From the NCBI GenBank assembly GCA_944321005.1, contig CALUJT010000041.1, positions 1 to 12,035 of the forward strand: DNA of 12,035 nucleotides. Direction: 5' to 3'. A program made the translations under genes and the position numbers. Under the pieces are notes generated by a model, which was not told the DNA's origin, ran no database searches, and saw only the letters and a program-made list of their open reading frames with translations. This stretch comes from an uncultured Atopobiaceae bacterium. GTDB taxonomy: Bacteria; Actinomycetota; Coriobacteriia; Coriobacteriales; Atopobiaceae. Positions within the stretch are counted from its first letter, which is position 1. The number at the start of each line of letters is the position of its first letter. Positions 6,958-12,035 of this stretch are shown in pieces.

Positions 6958-7030
6958 CACTCACGGTTTGACTTCTGCCGCCTGGGAGCCTGCTGTTATA
7001 TATAGTGAAAACAATCCGTGCGTGTTATCC
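6952..7030 (+). repeat. 15-bp inverted repeat enclosing the hisH-hisA gap, with an AT-rich core
   Basis: GGATAACACTCACGG (6952-6966) is the reverse complement of CCGTGCGTGTTATCC (7016-7030) at 14 of 15 positions. The left arm starts across the hisH stop codon and the right arm ends exactly at the hisA ribosome site GGAGG (7031-7035). The 49-base core is AT-rich. In RNA this would be one long stem-loop; in DNA it could be a two-site operator or a small terminal-inverted-repeat element. No flanking target duplication is seen. Confidence 0.65.
6968..7006 (+). promoter_or_regulatory. Possible internal promoter ahead of hisA
   Basis: A TTGACT (6968-6973) and a TA-rich tract (TGTTATATATAGT, 6994-7006) lie in the hisH-hisA gap. 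The tract contains TGn-TATATA, an extended -10-like element, and TATAGT. Spacing to TTGACT is too long (about 20-27 bases) for a standard promoter, so if active it would work through the extended -10. Support is the abrupt AT-richness inside a GC-rich operon. Confidence 0.4.
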
Positions 7031-7041
7031 GGAGGTGCGCC

Positions 7042-7779
7042 ATGATCCTCTTTCCCGCAATCGACCTGGTGGGCGGCCGCGTGGTGCGCCTCGCTCGCGG
7101 CGAGCGCGCCCACATGGACGTCTACTCCGACGACCCCGCCGCCGTCGCGGAGTCCTTCCGCGACGCCGGCGCGGAGTGGGTCCACGTGGTCGACCTCTCG
7201 GCCACGCTGGAGGAGGACGACGCCGCCCGCGCCGCAAACGCCGCGGCCATCCGCGCGATCTGCTCCGTCCCCGGCGTCTCCGTGGACGCCGGCGGCGGCG
7301 TGCGCGACCTCGCGGCGGTGGAGCGCCTGGCGGAGCTGGGCGTGCGCCGCGTCGCCATCGGCACCGCGCTCGTGCGCGACCCCGCGTTCGCCGCGGAGGC
7401 CGCCCGACGCTACGGCGAGCTCGTGGTGGCTGACGTGGCGGCGCGCGGGGGAGAGGTGCGCGTGAACGGCTGGCGCGAGGGTGCCTCGCTCTCCGCAGAC
7501 GAGCTCGTGGCGCGTCTCGCGGGGCTGGGCTACCGGCACCTGGTGTTCACGGACGTGGCGCGCGACGGCATGCGCTGCGGCGTGGACGCGGAGGCGTACC
7601 GTCACGTGGCAGAGGTCGCGGGCTTTCCCGTGGTGGCCTCGGGCGGCATCGCGAGCCTGGACGACCTGCGGGCCCTGGCGGCCCTGGGGTCGGACGTGGT
7701 GGAGGGCGCCATCACCGGGCGAGCCCTCTACGAGGGGTCCTTCTCGCTCGAGGACGCGCTCTCCGCCGCCCGCGCGTAA
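7042..7779 (+). CDS. hisA: ProFAR isomerase (phosphoribosylformimino-AICAR-phosphate isomerase)
   Basis: A 245-residue (beta/alpha)8-barrel enzyme doing the Amadori rearrangement of ProFAR to PRFAR. The general base/acid pair is present: D8 in FPAIDLVGG and D131 in VVADVAARGGEV. The second-half phosphate-binding loops are seen as VFTDVARDGM and FPVVASGGIASLDDL. The first-half loop is VSVDAGGGVRDL. It looks like ordinary HisA (VRLARGERAHMDVYSDDP) rather than the bifunctional PriA of many other actinobacteria, but TrpF activity cannot be excluded from sequence. Start: GGAGG at 7031-7035 lies 6 bases before ATG 7042; an in-frame GTG at 7018 lacks a ribosome site and lies in the inverted-repeat arm. 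The stop is followed within 2 bases by a 25-bp palindrome. Confidence 0.95.
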   Translation: MILFPAIDLVGGRVVRLARGERAHMDVYSDDPAAVAESFRDAGAEWVHVVDLSATLEEDDAARAANAAAIRAICSVPGVSVDAGGGVRDLAAVERLAELGVRRVAIGTALVRDPAFAAEAARRYGELVVADVAARGGEVRVNGWREGASLSADELVARLAGLGYRHLVFTDVARDGMRCGVDAEAYRHVAEVAGFPVVASGGIASLDDLRALAALGSDVVEGAITGRALYEGSFSLEDALSAARA

Positions 7780-7781
7780 CA

Positions 7782-7806
7782 TGACAAAGGGACAGTCCCT
7801 TTGTCA
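7782..7806. repeat. 25-bp palindrome (12-bp arms, 1-base centre) after hisA
   Basis: TGACAAAGGGAC (7782-7793), A, GTCCCTTTGTCA (7795-7806) is a perfect inverted repeat beginning 2 bases after the hisA stop. There is no U-tract on either side, so it is not a standard terminator. The shape resembles dispersed REP-type repeats; I recall similar GGGACwGTCCC palindromes from gut bacterial genomes, but this is unverified memory. It could alter hisA-to-reductase readthrough or stabilise the hisA mRNA end. Confidence 0.75.
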
Positions 7807-7835
7807 CGTTACGTCACGCTGAAGGGGAGAAGAAC

Positions 7836-9020
7836 GTGCAGTACCGCATCAACCCGCGTAGCGGGGACCGCATCTCCGCGCTCGGCCTGGGGTGCATGCG
7901 CTTTCCGGGCCCTCCCGGGCGCCCGGACCCCGCGCGCGCCCGCGAGCTTGTCGCCCGTGCCGTGGAGCGCGGCATAAACTACCTGGACACGGCCTACCTC
8001 TACCCGGGAAACGAGGCCTGCGTGGGCTCCGCGCTCGTGGAGCTGGGCCTGCGCGACAGCGTGCTTCTTGCCACCAAGCTCCCGCACGGCTCCGTCCGTC
8101 GCGCGGAGGACCTCGACCGCATCTTCGACGAGCAGCTGCGCCGCCTGCGAACGGACCACGTGGACTACTACCTCGTCCACAACGTCACGAGTCCCGCCCA
8201 GTGGGAGCGCCTGCGCGAGCTGGGCGTCGAGGACTGGATCGCTCGGCAGCGCGCGGCGGGGCGCATCCGGCAGATGGGGTTCTCCTACCACGGCAGCGCG
8301 GGCGACTTCCCCGTGGTGCTGGACGCCTACGACTGGGACTTCTGCCAGATCCAGTACAACTACGCGGGCGAGACGTACCAGGCGGGCACGGCGGGCCTTC
8401 GTGCCGCCGCCGGGCGCGGGCTCGCCGTCTTCGTGATGGAGCCCCTGCTGGGAGGCCGCCTGGCAGACAGGCTGCCGGACCGCGCGCGGCGCATCCTCGA
8501 CGCCGCCGCGACCCCCGATCTGGCCACGCCCGCCGCCTGGGGGCTCTCCTGGGTGTGGGACCACCCGGAGGTGACGATGCTCCTCTCCGGCATGAGCGCC
8601 CCCGAGCAGATAGACGAGAACGCCGCGCTGGCCGAGCGCGCGCTCCCGGGGTCCTTCGCGCCCGCCCAGCACGAGGTCATCTCCCGCGTGGTGAAGGAGT
8701 TCGAGCGTACGAACCGCGTCCCCTGCACGGGGTGCAACTACTGCATGCCCTGCCCGCAGGGGATCAACATCCCCGGGTGCTTCTCGGCATACAACGCGAG
8801 CTTCGCGCACGGCTGGTTCACGGGCCTCTCGCAGTACTTCACCGCGAGCGCCATCCGCACGTCCGAGCCCAAGCTCGTGAGCAACTGCGTCCGCTGCGGG
8901 GCGTGCGTGCGCCACTGCCCCCAGCACATCGACATCCCGGCCCGCCTGGAGGAGGTGGCGCGGCGCTTCCAGCCCGGTCCCGTGGGCTGGGCCCTTCGCG
9001 CGTGGTCGCACCGCGGGTGA
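7836..9020 (+). CDS. Aldo/keto reductase with two C-terminal [4Fe-4S] binding motifs
   Basis: A 394-residue predicted oxidoreductase. Residues 1 to about 270 are an aldo/keto reductase barrel: the LGLGCMRFPG start, the D and Y of NYLDTAYLYPGNE, the lysine of LATKLPHG and the histidine of DYYLVHNV, together the usual catalytic tetrad. The C-terminal part has two ferredoxin-type cysteine sets, C297-C300-C303-C307 (CTGCNYCMPCP) and C351-C354-C357-C361 (CVRCGACVRHCP), each CxxCxxCxxxCP. This matches the COG1453 type of iron-sulfur aldo/keto reductases found in anaerobes; substrates are mostly unknown. Start is GTG 7836 with AAGGGGAG (7822-7829) upstream. It follows hisA by 56 bases, with a palindrome between, and has the same high-GC codon use as the his genes. 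No histidine pathway role is known; its position may be incidental. Confidence 0.9.
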   Translation: MQYRINPRSGDRISALGLGCMRFPGPPGRPDPARARELVARAVERGINYLDTAYLYPGNEACVGSALVELGLRDSVLLATKLPHGSVRRAEDLDRIFDEQLRRLRTDHVDYYLVHNVTSPAQWERLRELGVEDWIARQRAAGRIRQMGFSYHGSAGDFPVVLDAYDWDFCQIQYNYAGETYQAGTAGLRAAAGRGLAVFVMEPLLGGRLADRLPDRARRILDAAATPDLATPAAWGLSWVWDHPEVTMLLSGMSAPEQIDENAALAERALPGSFAPAQHEVISRVVKEFERTNRVPCTGCNYCMPCPQGINIPGCFSAYNASFAHGWFTGLSQYFTASAIRTSEPKLVSNCVRCGACVRHCPQHIDIPARLEEVARRFQPGPVGWALRAWSHRG

Positions 9021-9351
9021 GGTTGCCGCGCCGTCGGTCCGCGGCCTGCTTGTGCAGGTAACGAGCGACGATCAAGGGTATGCGCTTTTTTCGAAGGCAC
9101 GTTCTTCTCTCCATGCCTCTGACCCGCTATTGTTTGAAACGGTCCACTTGGTGTGGTGTACGCCTTTGGAGGGATGCACGCACTCTTGCTTCGAGAGCGG
9201 GCTCTCTTGAAGCCATGTGAGTAGAAAGATGCTCCGTACGCACGTTCTCCTGTTTCAAAGCTCATTGTTGTCCGGTGCCTGACCTAGGGTGACACCTGGC
9301 GGCGCATCCATTGCGCCCAAAGTCCGATTGCTGATAAATGGAAGGGAGCCT
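9021..9351. other. 331-base gap at the left edge of the low-GC segment
   Basis: No credible gene. Just after the reductase stop are two adjacent small hairpins: GCCGCG (9025-9030) with CGCGGC (9040-9045), and CCTGC (9045-9049) with GCAGG (9054-9058). They are followed about 27 bases later by a run of six T (9085-9090), so they might end the reductase transcript. A third hairpin spans 9189-9212 (GAGAG/CTCTC plus CTTC/GAAG). GC drops markedly from about 9075 onward, marking the change from operon to accessory DNA. No integrase, transposase, tRNA or flanking repeat is seen. Confidence 0.5.
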
Positions 9352-9588
9352 ATGTTGTCCACCATAGCTGCCATCGATGCCTTGGACTCGTGTGCGAATC
9401 GTATCAAGGTGATGAGAGACCTCGTTCTGGAGTCTATCAATCTAGGCTGTTACCTGCCCGAGGACAAAGAGGAGAGAAAGTGGGCGGAAAGGGCGGATCG
9501 CTATCTGGAGGCCGTCTTGGATGTTGCTGATGCTGCGCTGAGGGAATATCGAGATGATGCGCGACGTTTGAAGGAATGCCGTCCATAA
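9352..9588 (+). CDS. Small unrecognised protein (78 aa), helix-rich
   Basis: I do not recognise this protein. It begins MLSTIAAIDALDSCANRIK and ends with a charged helix (ALREYRDDARRLKECRP). Most of it reads as amphipathic helices (about 3-28 and 40-74) joined by a LGCYLPEDKEER turn; no signal peptide, membrane span or metal motif is seen. AAGGGAG at 9342-9348 supports ATG 9352, although spacing is only 3 bases; an in-frame GTG at 9289 has no ribosome site. Codon use is much less GC-biased than in the his genes and resembles the toxin and antitoxin genes downstream, suggesting shared foreign origin. A TTGCGC/GATAAA pair (9311-9316, 9333-9338, 16-base spacer) may be its promoter. It could be an accessory protein of the module or an unrelated passenger. 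Confidence 0.55.
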   Translation: MLSTIAAIDALDSCANRIKVMRDLVLESINLGCYLPEDKEERKWAERADRYLEAVLDVADAALREYRDDARRLKECRP

Positions 9589-9675
9589 GAGGTTTTTGAT
9601 TTCGGACGTGAGCTTTGGGGCATCCGGGCTCGCGTCCGTTCTGCTAGAGATGTCTGCTTTCGCTCTGACCCTCTC

Positions 9676-9710
9676 TTGTAAATTATGTACCATTAGTGCA
9701 TTATTGTTGG
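9676..9710 (+). promoter_or_regulatory. Candidate promoter and overlapping operator for the toxin-antitoxin pair
   Basis: TTGTAA (9676-9681) and CATTAT (9699-9704) are spaced 17 bases, a plausible -35/-10 pair. The same stretch contains an imperfect inverted repeat, AATTATGTAC (9681-9690), CATTA, GTGCATTATT (9696-9705), matching at 8 of 10 positions. Overlap of an operator with the promoter fits autorepression by the helix-turn-helix antitoxin encoded downstream. Confidence 0.5.
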
Positions 9711-9735
9711 TCAGGGCGGATAAGTAGTTGAGTGG

Positions 9736-10149
9736 TTGTCTGGACGAGAGCGTTACGCAGAGAAGACCTATAGGGATGTCGAGCGCTATCTAGCGGAAGT
9801 TAGGCAGTGCGTGAGGCAGGGCGATTTCAAGATTGCCGAGCGAGGGGACGATAAGAATCGATCGTTTACTCGTGACTTCAACATCATTTCGCAGCGGACG
9901 GGTGCGATGATTTGCTCGCTTAGTCCCGAGGACTTTCTTCATGTGGTCGAGAGCCGGATGGAGGGCAATGAGGATGAGGAGCTGCGGGTCTTCTGCAAAC
10001 GTCATGCGCTGTATTCGCTCATGTCTCGACGCTCCGAGGATGTTTTGGTGTACTACAAGTTTGACCTGATTCGGAATATCAGCAACAGAATGCTCATTGT
10101 CGTCTCGATGCACGTCGCGGAAAGACCTCCTGAATACGTATTCCAGTAG
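9736..10149 (+). CDS. Probable toxin, MqsR-like mRNA interferase
   Basis: A 137-residue protein directly upstream of a Zn-ribbon/HTH/Panacea antitoxin-like gene. The layout fits MqsR-type toxins (RelE-like fold): an N-terminal helix (YRDVERYLAEVRQCVRQGD, 12-30), a middle helix SLSPEDFLHVVESR (61-74) matching the family's RPRDFYKS-type segment, and two C-terminal beta-strands, VYYKFDL (105-111) and MLIVVSMHVAE (119-129), matching the family's YVKF and LLVSFHxAE strands. K108 is a candidate active-site lysine. The family cleaves mRNA, often at GCU; specificity here is unknown. Start: TTG 9736 is the only start-type codon after the in-frame stop at 9721-9723; the ribosome site is weak, which would keep toxin levels low. 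Toxin-before-antitoxin order matches mqsRA. Moderate GC and mixed codon use mark it as foreign to the his operon. The family assignment rests on pattern similarity only. Confidence 0.6.
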   Translation: MSGRERYAEKTYRDVERYLAEVRQCVRQGDFKIAERGDDKNRSFTRDFNIISQRTGAMICSLSPEDFLHVVESRMEGNEDEELRVFCKRHALYSLMSRRSEDVLVYYKFDLIRNISNRMLIVVSMHVAERPPEYVFQ

Positions 10150-10160
10150 ATAAACAACGT

Positions 10161-10188
10161 GTTGAAATATATAATTAATATATTGAAC
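10161..10188 (+). promoter_or_regulatory. AT-rich imperfect palindrome containing TATAAT, between toxin and antitoxin
   Basis: AATATAT and ATATATT arms around AATTA, flanked by GTTgAA and TTgAAC, form an imperfect inverted repeat of about 11 bp per arm (one mismatch, one bulge). It contains a consensus -10, TATAAT (10170-10175), giving a start near 10182 and a leader of about 30 bases before the antitoxin ATG. No good -35 is visible. A separate antitoxin promoter would ensure antitoxin excess, as described for mqsA. Confidence 0.45.
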
Positions 10189-10211
10189 TTTCAAGAATTA
10201 AGGTGAATAAA

Positions 10212-11210
10212 ATGTCAGAGCGTTTTTTAGCCTTCTGCGAGCAGTGCCGTAAGCAGGTGAGTGTCAGTCTCGTCGAAACGTTGGAAGAGTATGACTTTAA
10301 CGGGATGACGTATGCCTATCCGGTCAAGAGAGGGGTTTGTCCCGAATGCGGAGGCGTCGCCACCCCCAATTCTGTCTTGGACGAGAACCAGAGGTCATTT
10401 ACCGATGCTGTCCGAGCCGTCAATGGCATCGTGGGACAGAGTGTTGTCGAGAGCGTCCCAGAGCAATACTCAATTGGAAAGCGCCCCCTCTCGAGGCTTC
10501 TGGGCTGGGGAGAGCATACCTATTCGCGGTTTCTCGACGGGGATGTTCCTAGCGTGGATTATTCGAAGACAATCGAGAGGATTGCGCGCAGTCCGCTTGC
10601 GTTTCTCCTTAGATTGTACGGCGGGAGGGGAGAGCTGTCCGGAGTTGCCTTTAGGAAAAGCAGGGACGCAACGCTTCAGGTGTTGAGAGACTGTGGTGCG
10701 AAGATTGAGCGTGCTGCTGCCTATATCATCGCTCGCACAGGCAGTGCCTCGCCTCTGGCATTGCAAAAGGAACTCTACTACGCCGATGGATTATGCCTAT
10801 CGTACGACGGTGCCCCGCTCTTTCCCGATCGCTGCGAGGCCTGGGTGTATGGTCCGGTGTTTCCTCGACTCTGGGAGGACGTTGAGCTAAAGGGCATTGG
10901 CGAGGAGTCGCTGTTTGGGGGCGAGGTATCCGATGCCCTGGTCGGGACGTTCTCGGGCAAGGAGCTCGAGGTTCTTGATGCAGTGATAGTTCACGTCGCT
11001 CGATTCAGCCCGTACGTGCTGCGAGATCTCACGCACAAGGAACGACCTTGGGTCGATGCCCGGGCGGGCGTGGGAGATGGAGTGCCGTCGCACAACGAGA
11101 TTACCATTGAGTCCATGGCACAATTCTTCAAAGGGCTCTGGGAAGACTATCACATGGAACGACCGGGTGACATCGATCGCTATATGAGGGCTTCCGTGCT
11201 GGGAGAGTGA
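10212..11210 (+). CDS. Antitoxin-like regulator: Zn-ribbon, HTH and Panacea (DUF4065/SocA-like) domains
   Basis: A 332-residue protein with three parts. Residues 1-50 are a zinc ribbon with C9-C12 and C43-C46 (CEQC...CPEC), like the MqsA/YgiT N-terminus that clamps the toxin. Residues about 60-125 are a helix-turn-helix of the Xre/MqsA type ([20 protein letters not shown]). Residues about 164-300 are a Panacea/DUF4065/SocA-like domain, with [11 protein letters not shown] at 182-192 and [14 protein letters not shown] at 209-222. Panacea domains act as antitoxins against varied toxins in several TA systems. Start: AAGGTGA (10200-10206) is 5 bases before ATG 10212, so the in-frame GTG at 10203, inside that site, is rejected. 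Inferred role: neutralise the upstream toxin and repress the pair at the operators noted. Codon use resembles the toxin gene, not the his genes. Domain calls are by motif reading; the HTH is less certain than the others. Confidence 0.78.
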   Translation: MSERFLAFCEQCRKQVSVSLVETLEEYDFNGMTYAYPVKRGVCPECGGVATPNSVLDENQRSFTDAVRAVNGIVGQSVVESVPEQYSIGKRPLSRLLGWGEHTYSRFLDGDVPSVDYSKTIERIARSPLAFLLRLYGGRGELSGVAFRKSRDATLQVLRDCGAKIERAAAYIIARTGSASPLALQKELYYADGLCLSYDGAPLFPDRCEAWVYGPVFPRLWEDVELKGIGEESLFGGEVSDALVGTFSGKELEVLDAVIVHVARFSPYVLRDLTHKERPWVDARAGVGDGVPSHNEITIESMAQFFKGLWEDYHMERPGDIDRYMRASVLGE

Positions 11211-11479
11211 CTCTCCAGCATGCTAGGCTACCAAAGCCCACGGCTAGTTGCCCACTTTCGAAGTCCCCGCTCAGGACGAAGTGTAAACACCTCAGGGCGA
11301 GAAGAACCGCGAGCTCTGGGATGCCCCAGCGAGCCGTTATGATTGCAGCGTCCTTCGCTCGTGCGAGGCTCGCCGGGCCCGTCCCACGCGGCGAGTCACG
11401 CAGTGAGCGAGCGAAGCGAGCGCCGAGCCGCGCGGGACGGGCCCGGCGAGCCGGGACCCCGTGCGACGAAAGGACCCCC
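11211..11479. other. Intergenic region between the antitoxin gene and hisF
   Basis: No credible gene. GC rises back to the his-operon level from about 11310. Present are a small hairpin CTGGG-ATGC-CCCAG (11316-11329), a -10-like TATGAT (11338-11343) without a clear -35, and the long inverted repeat listed separately. If hisF has its own promoter, 11211-11345 is where it should be, with a leader of roughly 130 bases containing the hairpin. Confidence 0.45.
11367..11452. repeat. 26-bp inverted repeat (25/26 match) just upstream of hisF
   Basis: The left arm (11367-11392, starting GGCTCGCCGGGCCCGTCCC) and right arm (11427-11452, ending GGGACGGGCCCGGCGAGCC) are reverse complements except one position (A11386). 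The 34-base loop contains the GAGCGAGCGAAGCGAGCG run, itself made of short GCGA repeats. It ends 15 bases before the hisF ribosome site. There is no U-tract, so strict intrinsic termination is unlikely; a folded RNA here would be extremely stable. Confidence 0.85.
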
Positions 11480-12035
11480 ATGCTGACCAAGCGAGTCATA
11501 CCGTGCCTGGACGTGAAGGACGGCCGCGTGGTGAAGGGCGTCAACTTCGTGGGCCTGCGCGACGCGGGCGACCCGGTCGAGCTCGCGCGCCGCTATGACA
11601 AGGAGGGCGCCGACGAGGTGGTCTTCCTGGACATCACCGCCACCTCGGACGACCGAGCCACCAAGATCGACCTCGCGAGCCGCGCCTCGGCCGAGCTGCG
11701 CATCCCCTACACGGTGGGCGGGGGCTTCCGTGACGTGACGTCCTGCCGCGAGATGATCGCCGCCGGCGCGGACAAGGTCTCGCTCAACTCCGCCGCGGTC
11801 AAGGACCCGAGCCTCATCACCGCCGCCGCGGCTGCCTTTGGCTCGCAGGCCGTCATCTGCGCCATCGACGCCAAGCGCGTGGGCGAGGCGGACAAGTGGG
11901 AGGTCTACCTCGCGGGCGGGCGCGTGGCCACGGGCATCGACGCCGTCTCCTGGGCCGAGGAGGCCGCGCGCCGCGGCGCCGGGGAGATCCTCCTCACGAG
12001 CATGGACCGCGACGGCACCAAGGACGGCTTCGACC
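11480..12035 (+). CDS. hisF: Imidazole glycerol phosphate synthase, cyclase subunit, 5' part
   Basis: 185 complete codons are visible of a family usually near 250-255; the frame is open to the window end. It is a (beta/alpha)8 barrel that joins ammonia from HisH with PRFAR to give imidazole glycerol phosphate and AICAR. Both catalytic aspartates are present at the canonical positions: D11 ([15 protein letters not shown]) and D130 (VICAIDAKR). Phosphate-binding [10 protein letters not shown] and the [13 protein letters not shown] loop are also intact. Start: GAAAGGA (11468-11474) lies 5 bases before ATG 11480. Codon use is back to the high-GC his style, so it belongs to the same pathway cluster although the low-GC segment separates it from hisA. 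hisI and hisE commonly follow hisF, but that lies outside the window. Confidence 0.96.
   Translation, partial: MLTKRVIPCLDVKDGRVVKGVNFVGLRDAGDPVELARRYDKEGADEVVFLDITATSDDRATKIDLASRASAELRIPYTVGGGFRDVTSCREMIAAGADKVSLNSAAVKDPSLITAAAAAFGSQAVICAIDAKRVGEADKWEVYLAGGRVATGIDAVSWAEEAARRGAGEILLTSMDRDGTKDGFD

Noticed and set aside
9080..9220. Short plus-strand frame starting MRFFRRHVLLSMPL
   Set aside because: Purine-rich bases directly abut the ATG with no proper spacing, composition is random-looking, and it spans a hairpin.
8738..9265. Minus-strand frame extending from the reductase gene into the gap
   Set aside because: Most of it is opposite the reductase's iron-sulfur region; the remainder has no motif or ribosome site.
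9065..11469. GCGACGA at 9065-9071 and again at 11463-11469 as possible target-site duplication or att repeats around the low-GC segment
   Set aside because: Only 7 bases, expected by chance in GC-rich DNA, and no integrase or transposase gene is present.
11128..11544. Minus-strand frame across the antitoxin-hisF gap
   Set aside because: It overlaps both flanking genes and the long inverted repeat; the Arg/Ser-rich part is an artefact of the GCGA repeats and no ribosome site is seen.

Overview
The window comes from a high-GC Gram-positive genome. Strong G/C at third codon positions, GGAGG-type ribosome binding sites, frequent GTG starts and the gene content suggest an actinobacterium of the Coriobacteriia (Olsenella/Atopobium/Collinsella-like). 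That placement is inference; no marker gene here settles it.

Layout. (1) Positions 1-1206 hold the 3' end of a YbaK/EbsC-type aminoacyl-tRNA deacylase gene (+), then two minus-strand genes: a small ribbon-helix-helix (antitoxin-like) protein with its own palindromic operator candidate, and an unrecognised 164-residue acidic protein with a C-terminal cysteine cluster. (2) Positions 1207-1523 are a divergent control region ending in a palindrome that overlaps the likely -10 element of the histidine operon. (3) Positions 1524-6957 are a tightly packed histidine operon: a hisZ-hisG fusion, hisD, hisC, hisB, hisH, with stop/start overlaps or a 1-base gap at each junction. (4) A 15-bp inverted repeat spans the hisH-hisA gap, then come hisA (7042-7779), a 25-bp palindrome, and an aldo/keto reductase with two C-terminal [4Fe-4S] motifs (7836-9020). 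(5) Positions 9021-11479 are an accessory segment of clearly lower GC: a 78-residue unknown protein, then a probable toxin-antitoxin pair (MqsR-like toxin first; antitoxin made of a Zn-ribbon, a helix-turn-helix and a Panacea/DUF4065-type domain). (6) A 26-bp inverted repeat precedes hisF, which runs off the end of the window.

How the genes work together. HisZG makes phosphoribosyl-ATP from ATP and PRPP. HisA isomerises ProFAR to PRFAR. HisH and HisF together convert PRFAR to imidazole glycerol phosphate and AICAR. HisB dehydrates it, HisC transaminates, and HisD carries out the last two oxidations to histidine. HisI/HisE and a histidinol-phosphate phosphatase are not in the window; HisB has only the dehydratase domain, so the phosphatase must be a separate protein. 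The toxin-antitoxin segment separates hisF from the rest of its pathway, which makes expression of hisF the main regulatory puzzle here.

The most interesting points are the HisZ-HisG fusion, the toxin-antitoxin pair with a three-part Panacea antitoxin sitting inside a biosynthetic operon, and a set of clean inverted repeats at nearly every control point.
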